In this document: positions 9,503-18,092 of the stretch, piece after piece | Position numbering within the stretch: position 1 is the stretch's first letter | How the letters are laid out: each line of letters opens with the position of its first letter | Assembly (NCBI GenBank): GCA_021779535.1 | Contig: JAJYAM010000003.1 | Span: forward strand, 92,501 to 156,500 | DNA: 64,000 nucleotides | DNA from: Pseudomonadota bacterium | GTDB taxonomy: Bacteria > Pseudomonadota > Gammaproteobacteria > Steroidobacterales > Steroidobacteraceae | Direction: 5' to 3' | Notes under the pieces: model-generated | Told to the model about the DNA's origin: nothing | Seen by the model: the letters and a program-made list of their open reading frames with translations, nothing else | Databases searched by the model: none | Program-made: the position numbers and the translations under genes

Positions 9503-10039
9503 TCAGGACACGGCGTCGATCTCGGGCCACCACTGCGGATACGGCGGGAGACCGCCGGGGAACAGCAGCGCGCCGAGCTCGTGCAGAGCGCGAACGTAGA
9601 CGCGGCGTTTGAAGTAGACCACCTCGCGCACCGGCGTCCAGTACTCCGCCCAGCGCCAGCGATCGAACTCCGGCTGCGAGGTCGTGTCGAATCGCAGCCG
9701 CGACTCGTCGCTGACCAGGCGCAGCAGATACCAGCGTTGCTTCTGGCCGATGCAGCGATCGCGGACGTATTGCCGGGGCAGCCGGTAGCGCATCCAGCTC
9801 CGGGTGGAACCGAGGACCTGCACGTCGCTCGGCTCGAGGCCGATTTCTTCGTTCAGCTCCCGGAACAGCGCGTCCTCGACGCGTTCGCCGCGGTTGACGC
9901 CGCCTTGCGGAAACTGCCAGCCGCGGCCCCCGACACGGCCGCCGAGGAACACGGTCCCGGACTCGCGAGAGAGCACGATTCCGACGTTCGCACGAAATCC
10001 GTCTTTGTCGATGTAATCGACCCGCGGTTCTATCGACAT
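9503..10039 (-). CDS. rppH: RNA pyrophosphohydrolase (Nudix)
   Basis: Removes pyrophosphate from the 5' end of mRNAs, which opens them to RNase E decay. The product begins [20 protein letters not shown], the RppH opening, and contains the Nudix box [20 protein letters not shown] followed by IGL. The ORF track adds 34 codons; ATG 10039 agrees with the family start and gives 178 aa. A C-terminal extension of about 20 residues ends [11 protein letters not shown]. It converges with hemJ and lies 79 bp downstream of the diguanylate cyclase gene on the same strand. Confidence 0.93.
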   Translation of the reverse strand: MSIEPRVDYIDKDGFRANVGIVLSRESGTVFLGGRVGGRGWQFPQGGVNRGERVEDALFRELNEEIGLEPSDVQVLGSTRSWMRYRLPRQYVRDRCIGQKQRWYLLRLVSDESRLRFDTTSQPEFDRWRWAEYWTPVREVVYFKRRVYVRALHELGALLFPGGLPPYPQWWPEIDAVS

Positions 10040-10118
10040 GATCCCGCATTGTTCCACATCGAGTGCCCGTTTGGCGCTCCCGCGAGCCGCTGCGACCGGC
10101 ACCGGGGCCCTGGCGCGT

Positions 10119-11243
10119 TCAGCCTGCGCCCGCCTGGACACGGTTTCGGCCGAGCGCCTTCGCCCGGTAGAGCGCGGCGTCGGCGTCGGCTAGCAGGCGG
10201 CTCGCGAGTGCCGCCAGATCGCCGTCGTAGCGGCTCGGCGCAAGCGCGGCCGCGCCGATCGATACTGTCACGATCCTGCTGGTACCTGGAGCCAACGTCA
10301 TGGCTTCTCCGGCGATCGTGCTGCGAATTCGCTCCGCCAGTGCGACCGCTTCCGTCACCGACGCATCCGGCAGCAGCACGGCCAGTTCGTCCCCGCCGAA
10401 CCGGGCGGCGGTGTCCATGCTGCGGATCTGGCCCTCGATCCGCTGGGCGATCTCGCGTAGCGCATGATCGCCCACCAGGTGGCCGTACGCATCGTTGATG
10501 CCCTTGAAGCGGTCGACGTCGATCATCAAGCAGGCGACCGAGCCGTTACGGCGCTGCGCGCGCCCGAGCTCCTCCTTGATGCGCTGCTGCAGATAGCGGC
10601 GGTTGTGCCAACCGGTCAGGAAATCGGTGATTCCGGCACGCAGCAGGCGCGCCCGATTGATCGCATTCTCGACGCACAAGCCGACGATCGCACCGAGATG
10701 CGCGAGAAAATCCGTGCCGTGGTGCCGCGTGAAGCGGACCGGATCGCCGCTCCCGAGGCACAGCGCGCCGATCGCCCGGTCTTTGCGCGGCAACGCGATC
10801 AGCGCGATGCTGCGAAGCTCGCCCCCGGCCGGGAATATCAGCCGGTGATCGGCCCCGACGAACGGCCCGAGCCAGGGCTTCAGCGAGCCCGTCAACTGCG
10901 GCGCGAGGCCGACGAGCGAGTCGACGAACGAAACCTGCCGAAACTCCTCGGGACGATCGCCACCGGCGATCAGGAGGTGGCGGATCTCGTGCTGCGGATC
11001 GAGCAGCACCAGGCTCACCGCTTCCAGGCCGAAGGACGCGCGCAAGCCATCGACGATCTCGTGCAGCAGCTGCGGCAAGGTATCGGCCCGCAGCAAGCTC
11101 AGCTCGCGCTCCTGGGTGCGCTTCAGGATCGCCGCGTTCTGGACGGCCTCGGCCGTCAACTCGGCGAGTCGCTTGCGCAGTTCCTCGACGTCCGGCGACG
11201 GCCGTTCCTCGGGCACGGGCTCAGCCGGCTCGCGACGCGGCAC
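10119..11243 (-). CDS. Diguanylate cyclase with DUF484/GAF-like sensor domain
   Basis: Predicted to make cyclic di-GMP. The 374-aa soluble protein has a short coiled coil ([19 protein letters not shown]), a DUF484/GAF-like domain at about residues 55-195 and a GGDEF domain from about 205. The active-site motif reads FGGDEL (about residue 281), a variant of GGDEF that keeps the key D-E pair. RSMD lies five residues before it, which is the usual inhibitory I-site RxxD. No transmembrane helix is visible. The GTG start overlaps the tyrA stop by 23 bp, so it is cotranscribed with tyrA. Cyclic di-GMP could bear on the pilus genes nearby, but that is inference. Confidence 0.86.
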   Translation of the reverse strand: MPRREPAEPVPEERPSPDVEELRKRLAELTAEAVQNAAILKRTQERELSLLRADTLPQLLHEIVDGLRASFGLEAVSLVLLDPQHEIRHLLIAGGDRPEEFRQVSFVDSLVGLAPQLTGSLKPWLGPFVGADHRLIFPAGGELRSIALIALPRKDRAIGALCLGSGDPVRFTRHHGTDFLAHLGAIVGLCVENAINRARLLRAGITDFLTGWHNRRYLQQRIKEELGRAQRRNGSVACLMIDVDRFKGINDAYGHLVGDHALREIAQRIEGQIRSMDTAARFGGDELAVLLPDASVTEAVALAERIRSTIAGEAMTLAPGTSRIVTVSIGAAALAPSRYDGDLAALASRLLADADAALYRAKALGRNRVQAGAG

Positions 11244-12324
11244 GGACGTCGAAATACGCCCGTCCGCGATCCATCATCGCGGCGAAACCGGTCGAATCGC
11301 CGGTCGCGACCGCGGCGATCAGCTTCTCGACCGCTGCGTGCAGCGCCCGGAGCGATTCGCCGCCGTAATCGTTCAAGCTCTGGATTTCGAAGTACAGATC
11401 GGGACTCTCGACCGCGACGCGGCTGGCCACGTCGAGCTGCGCATCGAACGTCGTGCTCGAGAGCCGCGCGAGCCGGGGCGCCGCCTCGCCGCTCTCCGCG
11501 AGAGCCGTGAAGAAAGCGATGTTCAGCGCGTGCGACAACCCCAATACGTACGCGATCAGGCGATCATGCTCGTCGAGGGTCATCACGACCCGCTCGGCCA
11601 TCGTCGGCGCGAACAGCGCCTGCGCCTCGCGCAACGCGTCCTCGTTGCCGAGATCGATGAAGATCACGTGCCGGCCCGACAACAGCCCGGTGTCGGGGCC
11701 GAACATCGGATGGATCGACGTCGCACGGCAACCCGCGCGGATCAACGCGTCGAGCCCGGTGCGCAACGGCGTCTTCAAGCTGCCGATATCGAAGATCACG
11801 CCGCGCGGCGCGCGCTCGGCGAGTTCCCGCAGCAGTCCCGCGGTCACGCCGAGCGGCGTCGCGAGCACGATCAGGTCCTGCTCCAGCGGATCGGCGCGCC
11901 AGTCGGGGATGAAGTCGAACGTGGGATCGGCGCCGGCCGGATCGGCGATCGCGACGCGAAATCCCTGCGATGCGAGAAAGTCCGCGAACCAGCTTCCCAT
12001 CTTGCCCCGACCGCCGATCACGAGCGCGCGCTTGCCGCTTCCCTGCGCCTGCGCGGCGACCCGAGCCCGCTCCTGGGTCGTGAGCGAGGACTCGATCAAG
12101 AGCCGCAGGAGCGACTCGACGAGGTCCGGCGACACGTGCGCCCGCGCGGCGGCATCGCGTCCCTTCAAGATCACTTCGCGTTCGCGCGCGAAATCCCGCG
12201 TCGGCCGCCCGGTCGCCCGTTTGACGGCCGCCACCTGTTCGCTGAGCGCCTGGCGGCGCGCAACCAACTCCACGAGCTGAGCGTCGATTCCGCTCAGCGC
12301 CTCGCGCAATTCGTCCAAATTCAT
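11221..12324 (-). CDS. tyrA: Bifunctional chorismate mutase / prephenate dehydrogenase
   Basis: Two consecutive steps of tyrosine synthesis: chorismate to prephenate, then to 4-hydroxyphenylpyruvate. The first 90 residues are an AroQ helical mutase (LREALSGIDAQLVELVARRQ). A Rossmann NAD site (ALVIGGRGKMGSWFADFL, about 99) starts the dehydrogenase, with SIHPMFGPDT near 205 and the His-rich LSHALNIAFF helix later. At 367 aa it matches the E. coli TyrA fusion. It is divergent from pdxH with 131 bp between them, and is followed by the cyclase gene with overlap. Confidence 0.95.
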   Translation of the reverse strand: MNLDELREALSGIDAQLVELVARRQALSEQVAAVKRATGRPTRDFAREREVILKGRDAAARAHVSPDLVESLLRLLIESSLTTQERARVAAQAQGSGKRALVIGGRGKMGSWFADFLASQGFRVAIADPAGADPTFDFIPDWRADPLEQDLIVLATPLGVTAGLLRELAERAPRGVIFDIGSLKTPLRTGLDALIRAGCRATSIHPMFGPDTGLLSGRHVIFIDLGNEDALREAQALFAPTMAERVVMTLDEHDRLIAYVLGLSHALNIAFFTALAESGEAAPRLARLSSTTFDAQLDVASRVAVESPDLYFEIQSLNDYGGESLRALHAAVEKLIAAVATGDSTGFAAMMDRGRAYFDVRAASRAG

Positions 12325-12455
12325 CCCGGTCGATTCCTCGATGGAGCGCGACGCTCGCGGCGGCGCCGTTTACATTCCTTTTAGCGACCGCCCGCGCGGA
12401 TCGCAAGGCGCAGGCGAGCGTGACTCACGGACCCCTGACCCTTTAACATCCCGCC

Positions 12456-13109
12456 ATGGAAACTCTACCCGATCCCTTGCCCGGGAACCCGCTCGCGGTC
12501 GTCGCGGACTGGCTGCGCGACGCCCAGCGCGATGCCGCTCAACCCAACCCGAACGCGATGGTGCTCGCAACCGTCGATGCCGACGGGCGGCCGTCGGCGC
12601 GCGTCCTGTTGTGCAAGGACATCGACCCCGACGCGGGGACCCTGTCGTTCTACACGAACTACCGGTCCCGCAAGGGCCGCGAGCTCGATGCGAACCCGCA
12701 CGCCGCAATCGTATTCCACTGGGATCATCGCCATCGGCAGGTGCGCGCGGAAGGCCGGATCGAGCGCTTGCCGGCCGCCGACAACGACCGCTACTTCCGA
12801 TCGCGCCCGTGGCAGAGCCGCCTCGGCGCGTGGGCCAGCCGTCAGAGCGAACCGGTGGAATCGCGCGCGGCGCTGATCGCCGAGGTCGCGTCGGCCGCGC
12901 GGCGCTTCGGGATTCCATACGCCGGCCCGGGCACGCCCGAGCCGGAATCGATCGCGGCCGACATCCCCCGGCCGGAGCACTGGGGCGGCTATTGTCTGCG
13001 CGTCGAGGCCTTGGAACTGTGGGTCGAGGGCGACTTCCGGATCCACGACCGGGCGCGCTGGACGAGGTCCGCCGCCGGCGGTTGGCGCGCGACGCGCCTG
13101 CAGCCCTGA
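12456..13109 (+). CDS. pdxH: Pyridoxamine 5'-phosphate oxidase
   Basis: FMN enzyme that makes pyridoxal 5'-phosphate from PNP or PMP. The 217-aa product carries the family blocks NAMVLATVDADGRPSARVLL, YTNYRSRKGRELDANPHAA, and RVEALELWVEGDFRIHDR near the C-terminus, ending WRATRLQP as is typical. The N-terminal helix (NPLAVVADWLRDAQRD) is present, so the start at 12456 is sound. It converges with the IMPase-family gene, 9 bp between stops. PLP made here would serve BioA, the class III aminotransferase and YggS in this window. Confidence 0.95.
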   Translation: METLPDPLPGNPLAVVADWLRDAQRDAAQPNPNAMVLATVDADGRPSARVLLCKDIDPDAGTLSFYTNYRSRKGRELDANPHAAIVFHWDHRHRQVRAEGRIERLPAADNDRYFRSRPWQSRLGAWASRQSEPVESRAALIAEVASAARRFGIPYAGPGTPEPESIAADIPRPEHWGGYCLRVEALELWVEGDFRIHDRARWTRSAAGGWRATRLQP

Positions 13110-13118
13110 GTCCGCGGC

Positions 13119-13892
13119 TCACGGCGTCGATCGCAGGGCCCGCAGCACCTCTTCGTGCAATCGCCCGTTGGTCGCGAGCACGCTGGTGGAAGCGAGCGTG
13201 ATCGGCCGCCCTTCGAGATCGGTGAACCGGCCGCCGGCCGCCGCGACGATCGCAACCGCGGCCGCGATGTCGAGCACGTTCACGTCGCTCTCGACGACGG
13301 CGTCGATCTTGCCGGCCGCGAGCAAGTGATAGTGGAGGAAGTCGCCGTAGCCTCGGATCCGCGCGACCCGCGCGACCAGCGCCCCGTACGCGGACCAGCG
13401 ATCGCTGCGCGCGAGCGTGCGCAGGTTCCCGGACGAAAGCGCCGCGTCCTCGATCGTCCCGACCTCGCTCACCGAGACCCGTTCGCCGTTCAGGGTTGCG
13501 TCCCGGCCCCGCTCGGCGTACGCGAGTTCGCCGTAGACCGGAGCGCTGGAGACCCCGAGCACGATCTCGCCGGCGCGCATCAGCGCGATTTGCGTGGAGA
13601 ACATCGGGTATTCGCGGATGAACGCCTTGGTGCCGTCGATCGGGTCGACGAGCCACAGGCATTCGGCGCCGGTATCGGTGCCGCCGGTCTCCTCGCCGAG
13701 GAATCCGTAGCTCGGGAACCGCGTCGCGAGGATCTCGCGGATCGCGACCTCGCAGCGCCAGTCGGCCTCGGTGACCGGCGATTTGTCCTCCTTCAACCGG
13801 ACCTCGAGATTGCGCCGGTAGAGCGCGCGCGCGATCTCGGCGGCCGCGGCCGCGGCATCGAGCGCCGCCTGTAATTCTGGCGAAGGCTTCAT
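13119..13892 (-). CDS. Inositol-monophosphatase-family phosphatase (HisN/CysQ-like)
   Basis: Mg-dependent phosphomonoesterase of the IMPase fold, 257 aa. The metal site is visible: ADWRCE, FLGEETGG, and LWLVDPIDGTKAFIREYP (DPIDGT signature). The C-terminal metal Asp lies in SDVNVLDIAAAVAIV. Substrate cannot be fixed: the GYGDFLHYHLLAAGKID stretch resembles HisN-type histidinol phosphatase, whereas CysQ (PAP phosphatase) is the other candidate. The ORF track starts at a GTG 4 codons upstream; GGGGAG is better spaced for ATG 13892. Divergent from the adenosyltransferase gene. Confidence 0.82.
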   Translation of the reverse strand: MKPSPELQAALDAAAAAAEIARALYRRNLEVRLKEDKSPVTEADWRCEVAIREILATRFPSYGFLGEETGGTDTGAECLWLVDPIDGTKAFIREYPMFSTQIALMRAGEIVLGVSSAPVYGELAYAERGRDATLNGERVSVSEVGTIEDAALSSGNLRTLARSDRWSAYGALVARVARIRGYGDFLHYHLLAAGKIDAVVESDVNVLDIAAAVAIVAAAGGRFTDLEGRPITLASTSVLATNGRLHEEVLRALRSTP

Positions 13893-13953
13893 CCCAAGCT
13901 GCACTCCCCGGCGGGACCCGCACCGACGACCGGTCGACCCGCCGGCGCTTACC

Positions 13954-13983
13954 TTGACAGAAATGCCACTCGCCGCCTACCGT
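13954..13983 (+). promoter_or_regulatory. Candidate sigma-70 promoter for the adenosyltransferase gene
   Basis: A perfect -35 hexamer TTGACA (13954-13959) is followed after 18 bp by TACCGT, a weak -10 match. It faces the adenosyltransferase start at 14016, about 33 bp further on. Assignment is by pattern only. Confidence 0.35.
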
Positions 13984-14015
13984 CCGAGCCCCGACCGCAC
14001 ACCGCAGACCATCCG

Positions 14016-14594
14016 ATGGGACACCGACTGAGCAAGATCTACACGCGCACCGGCGACGACGGCACGACGGCGCTCGGCGACGGCACCCGCGTACGCAAGG
14101 ACCATCCTCGCGTCGAAGCGTTCGGAACCGTCGACGAGGCGAACAGCGCGATCGGCACGGTGCTCGCGGTCGCCGGGTTGCCGGACCCGGTCCGCGAGTG
14201 CCTGACGCGCGTGCAGCACGATCTGTTCGATCTCGGCGCCGAGCTCTGCATCCCCGGTCACCGGGTGATCGGGCCGGCCCAGATCGAGCGCCTGGAGAGC
14301 GACCTGGACGCGTTCAACGCAACCCTGCCGCCGCTGAAGGAGTTCATCCTGCCCGGGGGCGGTCCGGCCGCCTCGGCCTGCCATCTGGCGCGCACGGTCT
14401 GCCGCCGCGCCGAGCGGCGTGCCTGGTCGCTCGCCGCGACGGAGACCGTGGCCGCCGAAGCGCTGATCTACCTGAATCGTTTGTCCGATTTGCTGTTCGT
14501 GCTCGCGCGCGTCGCCGCGCGGGCCGAAAAGGGCGGCGAGTCGCTGTGGCGCGGTACGTCTGCGGACGCCGCCAAAGATCAGCCGCGCGACTGA
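14016..14594 (+). CDS. PduO-type cob(I)alamin adenosyltransferase
   Basis: Transfers the adenosyl group of ATP to cob(I)alamin or cob(I)inamide derivatives to give the B12 coenzyme. The ATP-binding motif is YTRTGDDGTTALGDG at residue 9, and the second family block FILPGG...CHLARTVCRRAERR is near 107. Length 192 aa is normal for a single-domain PduO enzyme. It overlaps the ampD 3' end by 16 bp (convergent). A B12-dependent ribonucleotide reductase (nrdJa/b) lies at 46-49 kb and is a likely consumer of its product. Confidence 0.93.
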   Translation: MGHRLSKIYTRTGDDGTTALGDGTRVRKDHPRVEAFGTVDEANSAIGTVLAVAGLPDPVRECLTRVQHDLFDLGAELCIPGHRVIGPAQIERLESDLDAFNATLPPLKEFILPGGGPAASACHLARTVCRRAERRAWSLAATETVAAEALIYLNRLSDLLFVLARVAARAEKGGESLWRGTSADAAKDQPRD

Positions 14595-15193
14595 TCGGCG
14601 CGGGTGCTCCGTGCGAGCGCGATCAGCCGCCGCGCGCGTGGCCAGTCGAACGCCGGCCCCGGATCCGTCTTGCGCCCGGGCGCGATGTCGCTGTGACCGA
14701 CGACCCGTTCCGGCGACAAGCTCGGATAGGCGGCGCACAGGGCTGCGATGACCTGCGCGAGCACGCGGTACTGGGCGTCCTCGTACGGGATCCGATCGGC
14801 CCCTTCGAGCTCGATCCCGATCGAGAAATCGTTGCACGCCTCGCGGCCCCGGTAGCTGGAGCGCCCGGCGTGCCAGGCCCGGTCGGTGAACCGCACGTAC
14901 TGGACCGCCTCGCCGCTGCGGCGGATCAGCAGGTGCGCCGAGACCCGCAACCCGCACACCTCGGCGAACGCCGGGTGCTCCTCGCGGGACAGCGTGTTCG
15001 TGAACAGCCGGTCGATCCACGGCCCGCCGAACGCTCCGGGCGGCAGACTGATCCCGTGAACGACGATCAGGTCGACGGATGCGCCGGCCGGACGCGCATC
15101 GCAATTGGGCGACCGCAGTTCGCGCGCGCCGCGCAGCAACCCCGTTCGCGCGTCGACCTCGCAGGCGGGCATTCGCGTCGGCGTACGTTCCAT
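14579..15193 (-). CDS. ampD: 1,6-anhydro-N-acetylmuramyl-L-alanine amidase
   Basis: Cytoplasmic zinc amidase that removes the peptide from anhydro-muropeptides during wall recycling and so lowers the AmpR-activating signal. Family marks: LIVVHGISLPPGAFGGPWID (first Zn His), SAHLLIRRSG, CNDFSIGIELEG and VVGHSDIAPGRKTDPGPAFDW (second His and Asp). ATG 15193 has AAGGAGA 5 nt upstream; the ORF track's start 45 codons earlier is rejected. 204 aa. Divergent from bioA with 43 bp between start codons. Confidence 0.95.
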   Translation of the reverse strand: MERTPTRMPACEVDARTGLLRGARELRSPNCDARPAGASVDLIVVHGISLPPGAFGGPWIDRLFTNTLSREEHPAFAEVCGLRVSAHLLIRRSGEAVQYVRFTDRAWHAGRSSYRGREACNDFSIGIELEGADRIPYEDAQYRVLAQVIAALCAAYPSLSPERVVGHSDIAPGRKTDPGPAFDWPRARRLIALARSTRADQSRG

Positions 15194-15236
15194 CCCGTCT
15201 CCTTCGCGACCAGCATATGCGAAAATCCCGCCCATC

Positions 15237-16622
15237 ATGAACCGGCATCGTACCGATCCGCCCGCATCCGGCGCGACCGACCCCGGACTCGTCTCCCGCG
15301 ACCTGCGCGTCGTGTGGCATCCGTGCACCCAGATGAAGGATCACGAGTCGCTGCCGCCGATCGCGATCCGGCGCGGCGAAGGGGTCTGGCTCGAAGACGT
15401 CGACGGCAACCGCTATCTCGACGCGGTGAGTTCCTGGTGGGTGAACCTGTTCGGGCATGCGAACCCGCGCATCGCCGCGGCCGTGGCGCGGCAGGCGCAG
15501 ACGCTGGAGCACGTGATCTTCGCGGGCTTGACCCACGAGCCCGCGATCCGGGTCGCCGAGCGCCTGGTATCGATCGCGCCGCCGGGGCTGGGGCGCTGCT
15601 TCTTCGCCGACAACGGATCCGCTGCGGTCGAGGTCGCGCTCAAGATGAGCTTTCACTACTGGCACAACCGCGGCAACACGCGCAAGACCCGGTTCGTCGC
15701 GCTCGCGAACGGTTATCACGGCGAGACGCTCGGCGCGCTCGCGGTCGGGGACGTCGACCTGTACAAGTCGCTCTATCGGCCGATGTTGATGGACGTGATC
15801 ATGGCGCCGTCGCCGGACTGCTATGCAAGGGATCCCGGGGAATCCTGGGAGAGCCATTCGCTGCGTCGCTTCGAGTCGATGGAACGGATCCTCGAACGGC
15901 ACGCCGACGAGGTCGCCGCGGTGATCGTCGAGCCGCTGGTGCAATGCGCCGGCGGGATGCGGATGTACCATCCGGTCTATCTCGCGCGGCTGCGCGAGGC
16001 CTGCGATCGCTTCGGCGTTCACCTGATCGCGGACGAGATCGCGGTCGGATTCGGGCGCACCGGCACGATGTTCGCGTGCGAGCAGGCGCGGATCACGCCG
16101 GATTTCTTGTGCTTGTCGAAGGGGCTCACGGGCGGATTCCTGCCGATGTCCGTCGTGATGACCCACGAGGAGGTCTACGACGCGTTCTACGACGAATACA
16201 CGTCGCAGCGCGCGTTCCTGCATTCCCACAGCTACACCGGCAATCCGCTCGCGTGCAGCGCGGCGCTCGCAACGCTCGACCTGTTCGCCGAGACGGACGT
16301 CCTGGAATCCAATCGCGCGAAGGCCGCCCGGCTCGGGCGGCGCGCACGGGAGCTCGAGGCGCATCCGCACGTCGCCGAGGTCCGGCAATGCGGGATGATC
16401 GTCGCGATCGAGATGGTGAAGTCCAAGGCGACCCGTGAACCCTACCCCTGGCAGGAACGGCGGGGCCTGCGCGTCTATCGGCACGCGCTTTCCCGCGGTG
16501 TGCTCTTGCGCCCGCTCGGCAACGTGATCTATTTCCTGCCGCCCTACGTGATCGACGAGGCCGGTATCGACTTGATCACGAGCGTCGCGGCCGAGGGCAT
16601 CGAACTCGCGACGTGCGACTGA
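15237..16622 (+). CDS. bioA: Adenosylmethionine-8-amino-7-oxononanoate aminotransferase
   Basis: PLP enzyme of biotin synthesis: transfers the amino group of S-adenosylmethionine to KAPA to give DAPA. The BioA hallmark WHPCTQMKDHE is near residue 25 and SSWWVNLFGHANP follows; the PLP lysine sits in LSKGLTGGFLP (about residue 294), with HSYTGNPLACSAA after it. 461 aa is a normal length. The ORF track begins in the ampD region; ATG 15237 matches the family. Its last 10 bp overlap rsmE. No other bio gene is present in this window. Confidence 0.95.
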   Translation: MNRHRTDPPASGATDPGLVSRDLRVVWHPCTQMKDHESLPPIAIRRGEGVWLEDVDGNRYLDAVSSWWVNLFGHANPRIAAAVARQAQTLEHVIFAGLTHEPAIRVAERLVSIAPPGLGRCFFADNGSAAVEVALKMSFHYWHNRGNTRKTRFVALANGYHGETLGALAVGDVDLYKSLYRPMLMDVIMAPSPDCYARDPGESWESHSLRRFESMERILERHADEVAAVIVEPLVQCAGGMRMYHPVYLARLREACDRFGVHLIADEIAVGFGRTGTMFACEQARITPDFLCLSKGLTGGFLPMSVVMTHEEVYDAFYDEYTSQRAFLHSHSYTGNPLACSAALATLDLFAETDVLESNRAKAARLGRRARELEAHPHVAEVRQCGMIVAIEMVKSKATREPYPWQERRGLRVYRHALSRGVLLRPLGNVIYFLPPYVIDEAGIDLITSVAAEGIELATCD

Positions 16623-17398
16623 CTCGGCTGTACGTCGACGGGCCGCTCGCCTCGGGCGACCTGCTGCAGCTGCCCGCGCCGGCCGCGGCGCACGTCGCGC
16701 GCGTGCTGCGGGCGCGCGACGGCGATCCGGTCGTGCTCTTCAACGGCGACGGCCGCGAGTACCAATCGCGGATCGAGACCGTTCGCGGCTCGCGCGTCGC
16801 GGTCGCGGTCGGCACCGCGCGTACCGTCGATCGGGAGTCGCCGGTCGCGCTCACGCTGCTGCAATGCCTGCCGCGCGGCGACCGGATGGATTGGATCGTG
16901 CAGAAGGCGACCGAGCTCGGCGTCGAGCGCATCGTGCCCCTGGTGAGTCGCCGCAGCGTGGTGAGGATTTCCGCGGGGCAGGCCGAATCCAAGGCGATGC
17001 ATTGGCGCGCGATCGCGGTGGCCGCTTGCGAGCAATCCGGCCGGAACCGGGTACCGGCCATCGACGCGCCCCGGGGGCTCGACGAGCACCTCGGCTCGAT
17101 CGGATCGGCGGGCATGCGGTTCGTGCTCGATCCGGACGCCGCGCCGCCCGCGGCGGACGCCGCCTGGGTGCACGCGGCGACACCGATCGCGCTCGACGTC
17201 GCGGTCGGCCCGGAAGGGGGATTCGAGCCGCAGGAGCTGGACGGCTTTCGCATCGCCGGCTATTGCGGCGTGCGCCTGGGGCCGCGGATCCTGCGCACCG
17301 AGACCGCCGCGATCGCGGCGCTCGTGTGGCTGCAAACGCGCTTCGGCGACCTGCGCGTCGGGGAGTCCGCCGGACCCGCCGACGACGACGCGCGCTGA
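16613..17398 (+). CDS. rsmE: 16S rRNA m3U1498 methyltransferase
   Basis: SPOUT-class methyltransferase that makes N3-methyluridine at position 1498 of 16S rRNA. The N-terminal PUA-like part (AAHVARVLRARDGDPVVLFNG) is followed by the SPOUT domain with the knot motifs VAVGPEGGFEPQEL and LGPRILRTETAAI. 261 aa. It starts at GTG 16613, inside the last codons of bioA, so the two are cotranscribed. It converges with the cupin gene across a short hairpin-bearing gap. Confidence 0.94.
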   Translation: MRLTRLYVDGPLASGDLLQLPAPAAAHVARVLRARDGDPVVLFNGDGREYQSRIETVRGSRVAVAVGTARTVDRESPVALTLLQCLPRGDRMDWIVQKATELGVERIVPLVSRRSVVRISAGQAESKAMHWRAIAVAACEQSGRNRVPAIDAPRGLDEHLGSIGSAGMRFVLDPDAAPPAADAAWVHAATPIALDVAVGPEGGFEPQELDGFRIAGYCGVRLGPRILRTETAAIAALVWLQTRFGDLRVGESAGPADDDAR

Positions 17399-17429
17399 GC
17401 GCGCGCCGGCGGAAGACGCCGTCCCGGCG

Positions 17430-17453
17430 CGGTTCGTCGGCTCCGTCGAACCG
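17430..17453. terminator. Hairpin between convergent rsmE and cupin genes
   Basis: CGGTTCG (17430-17436) and CGAACCG (17447-17453) form a perfect 7-bp stem around a 10-nt loop, in the 57-bp gap between two convergent stops. A second inverted repeat (GCGCCGG/CCGGCGC) lies just left of it. There is no T tract, so a bidirectional or Rho-assisted end is only a suggestion. Confidence 0.35.
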
Positions 17454-17455
17454 CC

Positions 17456-18088
17456 TCAGCGGCTCCCGGCCCCGGCCGGCACGAGCCGTGCGCTGCAATC
17501 GAGTCCGTGGCCGCGCCAAAGGTAGAGTGCGAGCAGCGGTTCGCTCGCGGTGCGCATCGCGTGAATCGCGCCGCTCTCGTGCCGCACCGCGGTGCCCGGC
17601 GGACGCGCCGTCCACGGCTCGCACCCCCGTTGCCACTCGGCCGTGCCGGCGAGCGGCACGTAGATCTCCTCGGCCGGATGGCGATGGCCCGGGTAGTGGA
17701 CCTCGGGGCCGAGCAGCAGCAATCCGCCCGACAACCGCTGGCATCGGACCGGCCCGGCGGGGCCGACGAACTCGGTCCATGCGTAGTTCTCGAGGAATCG
17801 TGCGCCGACCTGCGCCCTCGAGTACGTCCGGCGCCAGACCAGATCCGGCACGGCGCGGGCGAGTGCGGCCGCGAGACGCCGATCGAGCGCACGGGTGCGC
17901 GCCAGCGTCCCCGGCAGGAAGCGCAGCGCCGGCAAGGGCCGATCGGAACGACGACGCGGCGGCGCGGCCGCGCACGGCCACCGGGGCCATTCGTCGAGGA
18001 AGCGTGCGAGTTCCGGCGCGTGAAGACCGGCGAGGTGCGCGCGAACCGCGCGCAGCAGCTCGAGCAGATCCCGCGTGCGGGCGGCCAC
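17456..18088 (-). CDS. Cupin protein of the dimethylsulfoniopropionate lyase type
   Basis: 210-aa protein with an alpha-helical N-terminus (LLELLRAVRAHLAGLHAPEL) and a C-terminal cupin. Cupin motif 1 reads HYPGHRHPAEEIYVPLAGTA (the HxH and the following E are metal ligands) and motif 2 PPGTAVRHESGAIHAMRT (second His). This order, with LLLLGPEVHYPGH before it and LLALYLWRGHG after it, matches my memory of the DddL/DddQ-type DMSP lyase family (PF16867), which cleaves DMSP to DMS and acrylate. Other cupin functions cannot be excluded. The GTG start is 4 bp after the chpC stop, so it is the last gene of the pil-chp transcript. No DMSP uptake or acrylate genes are nearby. Confidence 0.65.
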   Translation of the reverse strand: MAARTRDLLELLRAVRAHLAGLHAPELARFLDEWPRWPCAAAPPRRRSDRPLPALRFLPGTLARTRALDRRLAAALARAVPDLVWRRTYSRAQVGARFLENYAWTEFVGPAGPVRCQRLSGGLLLLGPEVHYPGHRHPAEEIYVPLAGTAEWQRGCEPWTARPPGTAVRHESGAIHAMRTASEPLLALYLWRGHGLDCSARLVPAGAGSR

Positions 18089-18092
18089 GGGA

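Noticed and set aside
15194-15236. GCATATGC palindrome between ampD and bioA as an operator
   Set aside because: Eight bases, expected by chance in a short AT-containing gap.
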